DNA of 28,136 nt from UBA1858 sp039182865. Its GTDB lineage: Bacteria > Pseudomonadota > Gammaproteobacteria > UBA4575. Location of the stretch: the NCBI GenBank assembly GCA_039182865.1, contig JBCDBX010000014.1, positions 1 through 28,136 of the forward strand. Direction: 5' to 3'. Numbering within the stretch: the first letter of the stretch is position 1; every line of letters starts with the position of its first letter. Positions 8,495 through 15,282 of this stretch are shown piece after piece. The notes under the pieces were generated by a model that saw only the letters and a program-made list of their open reading frames with translations, searched no databases and was not told where the DNA came from. Position numbers and translations under genes: made by a program.

Positions 8495-8526
8495 GAGAGT
8501 TTTTTTAAATTCTTAAGGAGAAAATC

Positions 8527-8637
8527 ATGAACAAGCATCTTTGTGCATCATCGGTAAGTTGTACTTTATGGAGTGAGTTCATGCTGTTAGCAGTATCTTT
8601 ATCGCTAAGTTTTGCAATATTGCTAAGCTTATTTTAG
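8527..8637 (+). CDS. Small membrane protein, 36 aa
   Basis: An ATG at 8527 stands 6 nt after a strong Shine-Dalgarno sequence TAAGGAG, and the frame ends with TAG at 8635-8637. The peptide has a polar N-terminus of about 16 residues (MNKHLCASSVSCTLWS). The rest is hydrophobic (about residues 18-36, rich in Leu, Ser, Ala, Phe), which could make one membrane helix. It lies 32 nt after the YfdX-like gene and before a strong terminator (8690-8721), so it is the second gene of a two-gene operon. I do not recognise the sequence. The start signal and operon position make translation likely; no function can be given. Confidence 0.6.
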   Translation: MNKHLCASSVSCTLWSEFMLLAVSLSLSFAILLSLF

Positions 8638-8689
8638 GTACCAAAAACAGTACACAAATCAATAACTACACTTACCGATAAACCTGAGG

Positions 8690-8721
8690 CAGGCTAAGTA
8701 AAATACTTAGCCTGTTTTTTT
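8690..8721 (+). terminator. Strong intrinsic terminator overlapping the nhaA stop
   Basis: A perfect 11-bp stem (arms 8690-8700 and 8704-8714) with loop AAA is followed by seven T residues (8715-8721). It ends the YfdX-like/36-aa operon. The right arm covers the stop codon and last codons of the convergent nhaA gene. On the minus strand the hairpin is not followed by a T run, so it should act mainly on plus-strand transcripts. Confidence 0.93.
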
Positions 8722-9900
8722 ATCTAAATACTTATTAAGTATAAAATATCCAGTAATTCCTGATAGCAGCGATCCGAGTATAATTCCAAGTCTTTCGTCA
8801 AATAACAAATTGACACCGGTCTCTTCAAAGGCAAGAGACCCGATAAACATACTCATGGTAAATCCTATGCCACATAATCCGGCTAACCCAAGTAGTCGGG
8901 GTGAATCGATACCCTCGGGGTATTCAGTAAATTTTAGTTTGATTGCTAGCCAGCAAAAGCAAAACACTCCAATTATTTTTCCAATATATAAGCCGGATGA
9001 AATCCCGATGGAAACTGGATGAGTTAAACTTTCAATGTTTATTGAAGATAAATTGAGACCTGCATTGGCAAATGCAAATATTGGAAGAACGACAAACGCA
9101 ACTGTGGCATGCAGATCATGTTCGAAATCCTTAACAGGCGAATTTTCTATATCTTTGCGTGACCTCATCGGAATGAAGACAGCTAATAAGATCCCGACAA
9201 GTGTTGCGTGAACACCAGACTTCAACATGGCCACCCACATAACTAATCCAACTAGAACATAAGGTGTTCTGGAGAGGTAATTTCTTCTATTAAAGAAAAA
9301 TAAAATGCACAAGCAGATTGCAACAATAGATAATGAAGAAAATGAAATATTGGCTGTATAGAAAAGCGCAATTATAAGAATTGCACCTACGTCGTCGAAT
9401 ATTGCTAATGATGTTAGAAATATTTTACAAGAGATTGGGACTCGGCTACCGAGTAAGCTAAGTATTCCTAATGCAAAAGCAATATCGGTCGCGGCGGGAA
9501 TGGCCCATCCCTTAACGGCTACTGGATCATCATAATTAAAATATAAATAGACGAGTGCTGGAACTAGCATACCACCGATGGCACCAACACCAGGCAAGAT
9601 GATATTTTTCTTATTGGAAAGCTCTCCCTCAATAAGTTCTCTTTTAAGTTCTAAACCTACCAGAAAAAAGAATACCGCCATCAAGCCATCGTTGATCCAA
9701 AGCAATAGAGGCTTCGCCACGATGAGCTCACCAATATGAATCTCAAGGGGTGTGGAGAGAAGTAAATTATAGTATTGGTTTAATCCTGTGTTTGCGAAAA
9801 TAAGGGCAAGGATTGTGGCAAAAATGAGCAATAAGCCACTTGCAGACTCTAGTTTTAAGAATGAGGAAATGAAGTGACTGCTATTTCGAACAACCGGCAT
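8707..9900 (-). CDS. nhaA: Na+/H+ antiporter NhaA
   Basis: A 397-aa inner-membrane antiporter that expels Na+ (or Li+) in exchange for protons. Family hallmarks are plain: LLLWINDGLMAVFFFLVGLE, the segment WAIPAATDIAFALGILSLLG with Asp139, the ion-binding pair Asp169-Asp170 in AIFDDVGAI (D163/D164 of E. coli), His231 in KSGVHATLVG (pH-sensor position) and Lys307 in YIGKIIG. The length is normal. The upstream sequence has no obvious ribosome binding site, so the exact start is less sure than the gene. Its 3' end is convergent with the YfdX-like operon and shares the terminator hairpin. The nearby NhaR-type regulator suggests Na+-responsive control, but nhaA is not in one transcript with it. 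Confidence 0.97.
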   Translation of the reverse strand: MPVVRNSSHFISSFLKLESASGLLLIFATILALIFANTGLNQYYNLLLSTPLEIHIGELIVAKPLLLWINDGLMAVFFFLVGLELKRELIEGELSNKKNIILPGVGAIGGMLVPALVYLYFNYDDPVAVKGWAIPAATDIAFALGILSLLGSRVPISCKIFLTSLAIFDDVGAILIIALFYTANISFSSLSIVAICLCILFFFNRRNYLSRTPYVLVGLVMWVAMLKSGVHATLVGILLAVFIPMRSRKDIENSPVKDFEHDLHATVAFVVLPIFAFANAGLNLSSINIESLTHPVSIGISSGLYIGKIIGVFCFCWLAIKLKFTEYPEGIDSPRLLGLAGLCGIGFTMSMFIGSLAFEETGVNLLFDERLGIILGSLLSGITGYFILNKYLDKKTG

Positions 9901-10076
9901 ATTAGAAACGCACCAAAACGTGTGTTAATGAATTATTATTTTATGGGTGCGATCATATCGGAAACTCTTCACGAAAGTCGAATTAATCGAATAAAAATTC
10001 GATTGAAAAGTCTGCTTGTGTTACTCAAACTAATTTTGAGCAATACAGAATTTTGTGCGGAAGAACTATGCTGATA

Positions 10077-11435
10077 TTAATTATCAGTATTATTATTTTT
10101 AGATAATGTATTTGGAAAGTAATTACTCCATGCAAACCAATAGGCAATATGCCCCGGTAGGCGTGATAATCTTTCTCCATCTGTGCTGATGAGCTCATCT
10201 TCGGTGATTTGCCATTCTTGATCATCTGCCACCAATTTTCCATTGCTGGAATAAGTGAATTCTTGTTTGTTGGTTCGATAGGCCCTTATAGTGGAAGTCT
10301 TAGCGTCACCTATAATCACAATGGGGACAATGCCGATATGATCATTTATTGCACGTGGTGTTTCAAAAAGTTTCAAAGGCCATGCTTTATTATTGCCGCT
10401 GATGCGTAAGCCAAATACTTTTTCTTTTTGCTGCAGTGTATGGTCAGTCACGGCGGCAGGAAACATTAACTCATCGCTAACAAAATATGCACCATAAGGC
10501 GCGCCTGGAGAGTAATCACGTTTATAGCCTGTGTTAAGGTCTAGCACTTTAGTACCTGGATGTTGAGTTGACCATTCCTTCCATGTTGTCGTCACTACAG
10601 GAAGTACTTCAAGGACTATATCGCTATTAACAAGAGGACCTACAACGGGTTTACCACTAAATTGATTCCATAATGTGTGAGTTTCTTGGTCGTACATTAA
10701 TTTATTTGAACGATAGAGAAATCCAGAAGAACCAAATATAAGTGGTTGTTGGTTATCTTCACGTTCGGTTTTATATAAAATACCAGATCCGCACAAGGTA
10801 CAGTATGCAAGTGATACCGGCACACCACCAATGACATCGTTAAACATCTCGTGCCAATCCATTATTCGATAAGGGTAAGCACGAACATCACCATTTATTT
10901 CAATGCCGAATACTAAGTCTCTGTCATTTAAATATTTGGCTTCTTTAGCAGGGATAAAATTTGGATTGGTTAAGGCAGGAATGCCATCTTTGCGAACGCC
11001 GCCCCATGTTATTTCATCTAATCGTATGCGTCTCTCAATATCAGGATAGAAAAAAACTTTGAATTGAGGATCAATGCGACTAAATATCTTAGATAAATAT
11101 AATTCATTATTTGGAAATGCTTGAGTGGGATTTGTTTCCATCCATACAAACCAGTCAAACCATCGATTTCCTAAATTATGGCCAGTCAGTGATTCCAATA
11201 AATGTATTGTTTGAGAGGAATCTTCGGGAAAATATCTTAATGAGCGAATAAGGGCAGGCACGACATCTTGATTATTACGTTGTGCCATCCATTCTCTCGC
11301 CGCAATTCGAATATTTGTAGCGCCATACAAGTCAATCGCATATTCATATGTAGGTTTTTCTTGGGGCTTTTCATTTGCGTGGCTGTAATTGAGCAAGCCC
11401 ACAAATAATAATGCGATTGAAATTGGTCGAAGCAT
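10077..11435 (-). CDS. Exported DUF3179 protein
   Basis: A 452-aa protein beginning with a signal peptide (hydrophobic segment about residues 5-18, cleavage near SHANEK). The family-defining part runs from about residue 165: VFGIEINGDVRAYPYRIMDW, then GGVPVSLAYCTLCGSGILY with a Cys212-x-x-Cys215 pair, FGSSGFLYRSNKLMYD and TLWNQFSGKPVVGPL. DUF3179 proteins are periplasmic or exported and uncharacterised. The CxxC followed by further conserved polar residues hints at redox or metal binding, which is inference. An N-terminal helical part of about 140 residues precedes the DUF. It is divergent from the dehydrogenase gene at 11534 and shares a short promoter region with it. Confidence 0.85.
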   Translation of the reverse strand: MLRPISIALLFVGLLNYSHANEKPQEKPTYEYAIDLYGATNIRIAAREWMAQRNNQDVVPALIRSLRYFPEDSSQTIHLLESLTGHNLGNRWFDWFVWMETNPTQAFPNNELYLSKIFSRIDPQFKVFFYPDIERRIRLDEITWGGVRKDGIPALTNPNFIPAKEAKYLNDRDLVFGIEINGDVRAYPYRIMDWHEMFNDVIGGVPVSLAYCTLCGSGILYKTEREDNQQPLIFGSSGFLYRSNKLMYDQETHTLWNQFSGKPVVGPLVNSDIVLEVLPVVTTTWKEWSTQHPGTKVLDLNTGYKRDYSPGAPYGAYFVSDELMFPAAVTDHTLQQKEKVFGLRISGNNKAWPLKLFETPRAINDHIGIVPIVIIGDAKTSTIRAYRTNKQEFTYSSNGKLVADDQEWQITEDELISTDGERLSRLPGHIAYWFAWSNYFPNTLSKNNNTDN

Positions 11436-11496
11436 ATGTCACGCAACTTTTAGAGTTTATTTGGTGCCTATTAGACCTTGCGGTGATTTAGAATAT

Positions 11497-11510
11497 TACA
11501 TCTAGATGTA
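11497..11510. promoter_or_regulatory. 14-bp palindrome upstream of the dehydrogenase gene
   Basis: TACATCTAGATGTA is a perfect dyad lying 23 nt before the preferred start of the dehydrogenase gene (11534), in the region shared with the divergent DUF3179 gene. Its length and position suit a dimeric repressor site. No regulator gene is adjacent, so the binding protein is unknown. Confidence 0.4.
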
Positions 11511-11533
11511 TGATCAAAGTGAAAGAGGTAAGT

Positions 11534-12559
11534 ATGAAAGCTGTTGGATATTTAAAAGCTCAAGCGATAGAAAACCCAGATTCTTTATTAGATATCGAAT
11601 TACCGATGCCTGAAGCTTCAGGTAAAGATTTGCTAGTTAAAGTGCATGCTATTTCAGTTAATCCTGTTGATACAAAAATACGCTCAGTTGTTAGTCCTGA
11701 TAATAATGAATATAAAGTCATAGGTTGGGATGCAGTTGGAGAAGTTGTCGGTGTAGGAGAGGATACCGAATTATTTTCTATAGGTGACAGCGTTTGGTAT
11801 GCAGGAGATTTGACACGGCCTGGTTGTAATGCAGAATATCAATTGGTTGATGAACGTATAGTGGGACACGCGCCTAGTTCAATCAGCAAGGCTGAAGCCG
11901 CTGCGTTACCATTAACAACTATCACTGCTTGGGAATTACTGTTTGATCGCTTACAGTTTTCTCAATTACAAGAAAGTAAAGATCAAGGTCTAAGTTTGCT
12001 TATAGTAGGAGCTGCAGGAGGTGTGGGTTCTATATTAACTCAGCTCGCCTCAACATTAACAAGTGCAGTCGTCATCGGAACAGCTTCAAGACCTGAGACG
12101 CAACAATGGGTAAGAGAATGTGGGGCTGATCATGTAATAGACCATAGACAGCCATTTCCTGCAGAATTAAAAAGCATAGGGTTTTCTCATGTTACTCATA
12201 TCATAAGCTTAACTCATACAGAACAGCATTATGATGAGTTGGTCAAGTGTATAGCACCCCAAGGTAAGCTTGCATTAATTGATGATCCAGCAAATTATTT
12301 GGATATTAAAAAACTAAAAATGAAAAGTGTATCGTTGCATTGGGAATTTATGTTCACACGCTCGATGTTTGAGACTAAAGATATCCAAAAACAGCATTTA
12401 TTATTAAATAAAGTCGCCGAGCTGATCGATGAAGGAAAAATTAAGACAACATTGAAGGCTACTCAGGGTTCAATCAGTGCAGAAAATTTGAAGCAAGCGC
12501 ATGCGAACATTGAGAGCCACAACACGATTGGCAAGATTGTGTTGGAGAGTTTTGAATAA
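11534..12559 (+). CDS. Zinc-less medium-chain dehydrogenase/quinone oxidoreductase
   Basis: A 341-aa enzyme of the medium-chain dehydrogenase/reductase superfamily, NAD(P)H:quinone oxidoreductase branch. The start at 11534 (MKAVGYL) is preferred over ATG 11510 because AGAGG stands 5 nt upstream and the family begins this way. The GroES-like half holds HAISVNPVDTKIR and GWDAVGEVVGVG. Where zinc alcohol dehydrogenases have GHE, this one has GWD, so the catalytic zinc ligands are missing. The Rossmann half shows VGAAGGVGSI (about residues 156-165) for NADP(H). Such enzymes reduce quinones or enones in detoxification. It is transcribed alone, downstream of the dyad at 11497-11510. Confidence 0.88.
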   Translation: MKAVGYLKAQAIENPDSLLDIELPMPEASGKDLLVKVHAISVNPVDTKIRSVVSPDNNEYKVIGWDAVGEVVGVGEDTELFSIGDSVWYAGDLTRPGCNAEYQLVDERIVGHAPSSISKAEAAALPLTTITAWELLFDRLQFSQLQESKDQGLSLLIVGAAGGVGSILTQLASTLTSAVVIGTASRPETQQWVRECGADHVIDHRQPFPAELKSIGFSHVTHIISLTHTEQHYDELVKCIAPQGKLALIDDPANYLDIKKLKMKSVSLHWEFMFTRSMFETKDIQKQHLLLNKVAELIDEGKIKTTLKATQGSISAENLKQAHANIESHNTIGKIVLESFE

Positions 12560-12769
12560 AATTTGAGAATGAATTAAATGAAGTATGGGAATTGAACTAT
12601 TGTGGTGCTTTTAAGGATCTATAAAACTAATTGACATATTATAAATTGTAATCATCTTATAATATTTAGTCAGATACACCTCGATCAATCAGCAGATTGA
12701 TATCTAGTTTGAGTGATTGACGCTTATCGCTGAGTTGTAGATCATAGTGGTTTAAAAAGCACACGTCAG

Positions 12770-13069
12770 ATGTCTCAGTATTTATTCAAACCATTTAGGT
12801 CAAGTATCATATCTCTTGTTGTTTTGGCGATAAGTCATACCACTGTTTTTGTGAATTCTTCTTATCCATGTGAAGAGCATGTTCTAAATTATTTAGACAA
12901 CACTTATGCGAATGAAGTATTCGATCCTTCTGATGCTTTAGGTGTGACGCTGCATAAGTTAATTATTCCTCATGAGCCCCATCATCAAGTTTTTGCAAAA
13001 ATTATTTCTGAATATTCACAAATTACTCACACTCTACCTATTCGCGCATCTCCCATCGCTTTAAGTTAA
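12770..13069 (+). CDS. Small putative exported protein of unknown function
   Basis: A 99-aa ORF I do not recognise. The N-terminus (basic start, hydrophobic segment about 13-28, then NSSYPCEEH) looks like a signal peptide or single anchor. The remainder is polar with several His residues (HEPHHQ). No convincing ribosome binding site precedes the ATG, and the C-terminus is low in features. It precedes the SLC13 transporter gene by 90 nt on the same strand. A hairpin (arms 12684-12690 and 12695-12701) lies in its leader. It may be a real small secreted protein or a chance ORF. Confidence 0.35.
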   Translation: MSQYLFKPFRSSIISLVVLAISHTTVFVNSSYPCEEHVLNYLDNTYANEVFDPSDALGVTLHKLIIPHEPHHQVFAKIISEYSQITHTLPIRASPIALS

Positions 13070-13159
13070 AACTATCTCTGGCATTAGCCGAAATCATTCT
13101 CTTATTAAACAATAGCTCAAGTAACTTTGAGTGATAGACAATTTTATTAACAATTATCG

Positions 13160-15133
13160 ATGAAAAAAAATATAATTCCAAAAAGTGCTCGAAGCATTAT
13201 CAAAAAACGCATGGCTTCATTAGCTTTGTTTTTCATGATAGGTGCTTTTCTAGTTTACGAAGAACCGACCATTGAAATTGCTTGGGTCACTGTCTTTTTA
13301 TTATTAACTATTTATCTCTTCGCTTTCGAAGTTGTTGATGTTGATATAGCAGCAATTACAATCATGGTGCTGTTGGGATTAACCACATTGTTTGCACCAA
13401 TCATGGGTTTGAAAGAGGGACTTGTTGATCCTGCTCAATTATTTGATGGATTTTCGAGTAATGCGGTGATGTCCATCATTGCAGTGATGATAATTGGTGC
13501 GGGTTTAGACAAAACGGGCATAATGAGTAAAGTTGCATCATTTATTTTAAAAATAGGTGGAACATCAGAGAAACGTATAATTCCTATTATTTCTGGTACG
13601 GTCGCATTTATTTCTTCATTTATGCAAAACGTAGGTGCAGCTGCTTTATTTCTTCCTGTTGTTTCGCGTATCTCCTCAAGAGCTAAGTTACCTTTATCAA
13701 GACTCTTAATGCCCATGGGATTTTGTGCAATTTTGGGTGGTACGGTTACGATGATCGGGTCTTCACCTTTAATATTATTAAATGACCTAATATTAACTTC
13801 CAATTCATCATTGGATTCGTCTCAACAAATGCAAACATGGGATCTCTTTTCAGTAACGCCTGTGGGTATCGCACTCGTCATCACGGGTATTTTATATTTC
13901 GTAATATTCGGTCGTTTTGTATTACCAGAATCTAAAACTGAAAGTTCTACCTCTGCTGGTGACACTATGAGTTATTTCATGGATGTCTATGGCGTAAGTT
14001 ATGAACTTTACGAAGTCGTCGTGCCAGATGGTAGCGCAATTATTGGACAGCACTTGGATGACTTCGAGGATAAATATCAACTCCGAGTGATTGCAACAAA
14101 GATGACGGGTGAAGCAACACGTGTCGGTCCAGGTGCGCTTGATCGAGACACGGGATTAAGTGCCGGCATGGTCCTTGGAGTGACGGCAGAGCCCGATAAT
14201 TTAGATCATTTTATTGAAAAATATAAATTGGTCCGCCGTAAACAATTACGCACATTCACTGAAGACCTAGCGAGTAATAAAGCAGGTATTGCAGAGATTG
14301 TCATACCACCGAGATCAAGTTTAATCGGCAAAAGTGCACGCGATATATGGATGAGAAAAACCTATGGCGTCTCAATGATTGCTTTACATCGTGATGGTCA
14401 TACGATGCGTGAAGTGGAAGACATTAGAAATATCCCATTCCACTCTGGTGATACCTTAGTAGTGCACACCACTTGGGAAGCACTCATGCGTCTCGAGAAA
14501 GACAAAAACTTTGTGGTGATTACCAGTGAATATCCGCATGAAGAATTGCGACCACATAAAGTGATGTGGGCCGGTATATTTTTTGCCGTTGCATTAGCAC
14601 TTGTCTTGTTTACTGATATTCGTTTGTCTATAGCATTGTTAACCGGTGCGATAGGGATGATCTTAACGGGAGTATTACGCATAGATGAAGCTTACGATGC
14701 CGTATCTTGGAAAACGGTATTCCTGTTAGCGAGCTTAATTCCCCTCGGAATGGCAGTTGAACAAACAGGCACGGCGAAATGGATTGCTGATCAAACGTTA
14801 TTGGTTGTAGGTGATATGCCTATTTGGGTGATTCAGGCGGCTATGGCAGCGCTTGCGACCTTCTTTACCTTAGTCATGTCCAATGTGGGAGCAACAGTAT
14901 TGTTGGTTCCTTTAGCAGTGAATATTGCGATAGGGGTTGGCGCTAATCCTGCCGTATTTGCCCTAACTATAGCAATTGCGACTTCAAATTCTTTTTTGAT
15001 TCCCACGCATCAAGTAAATGCCTTGATCATGGGTCCTGGTGGTTATCGTGTGCCTGATTTTATGAAAGCAGGGGGCATCATGACAATATTATTTATTATT
15101 GTATCGGTGGGCGTGCTTAACTTGTTGTATTAA
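13160..15133 (+). CDS. SLC13/DASS-type permease with two RCK_C (TrkA-C) domains
   Basis: A 657-aa inner-membrane transporter in two hydrophobic halves (about residues 17-260 and 465-657) around a soluble insert. Each half has a helix-break motif of the divalent anion:Na+ symporter type: MQNVGAAA (155-162) and SNVGAT (574-579). The insert carries two RCK_C/TrkA-C-like domains, about 280-360 (ELYEVVVPDGSAIIGQHL) and 370-452 (AEIVIPPRSSLIGKSARDIW), which in related proteins such as YfbS are presumed regulatory. The likely substrate is a dicarboxylate, sulfate or similar anion, carried with Na+. No clear ribosome binding site precedes the ATG, so a slightly later start is possible. Confidence 0.9.
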   Translation: MKKNIIPKSARSIIKKRMASLALFFMIGAFLVYEEPTIEIAWVTVFLLLTIYLFAFEVVDVDIAAITIMVLLGLTTLFAPIMGLKEGLVDPAQLFDGFSSNAVMSIIAVMIIGAGLDKTGIMSKVASFILKIGGTSEKRIIPIISGTVAFISSFMQNVGAAALFLPVVSRISSRAKLPLSRLLMPMGFCAILGGTVTMIGSSPLILLNDLILTSNSSLDSSQQMQTWDLFSVTPVGIALVITGILYFVIFGRFVLPESKTESSTSAGDTMSYFMDVYGVSYELYEVVVPDGSAIIGQHLDDFEDKYQLRVIATKMTGEATRVGPGALDRDTGLSAGMVLGVTAEPDNLDHFIEKYKLVRRKQLRTFTEDLASNKAGIAEIVIPPRSSLIGKSARDIWMRKTYGVSMIALHRDGHTMREVEDIRNIPFHSGDTLVVHTTWEALMRLEKDKNFVVITSEYPHEELRPHKVMWAGIFFAVALALVLFTDIRLSIALLTGAIGMILTGVLRIDEAYDAVSWKTVFLLASLIPLGMAVEQTGTAKWIADQTLLVVGDMPIWVIQAAMAALATFFTLVMSNVGATVLLVPLAVNIAIGVGANPAVFALTIAIATSNSFLIPTHQVNALIMGPGGYRVPDFMKAGGIMTILFIIVSVGVLNLLY

Positions 15134-15211
15134 AGCTCATTTGAAAAAGCCTAAATAATAATTAGTAAAATAGATCATTATGATATAAATAATCAAATTG
15201 TTTTATCGAAC

Positions 15212-15223
15212 TTAAGGCCTTAA
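15212..15223. promoter_or_regulatory. 12-bp palindrome upstream of katG
   Basis: TTAAGGCCTTAA is a perfect dyad 59 nt before the katG start, in the 149-nt gap after the SLC13 gene. katG is commonly under OxyR or Fur-type control. This dyad is shorter than the usual OxyR site, and I cannot assign a binding protein. Confidence 0.25.
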
Positions 15224-15282
15224 TATCATCTCCAACGTAGTAATTAAATTTAAAAATTCATCAACAATTCGGAGATAAAAAA

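Noticed and set aside
9874..10074. 66-codon plus-strand frame between nhaA and the DUF3179 gene
   Set aside because: It starts inside nhaA, has no ribosome binding site and covers the region that must hold the nhaA promoter.
10071..10087. Small hairpin CTGATA/TATCAG at the DUF3179 stop
   Set aside because: A 6-bp AT-rich stem is too weak to call a terminator, and a T run on the plus strand belongs to the DUF3179 coding end.
12631..12663. Perfect TTGACA and TATAAT hexamers upstream of the 99-aa ORF
   Set aside because: The spacer is 21 nt, too long for a normal sigma-70 promoter, and such hexamers are common in AT-rich gaps.
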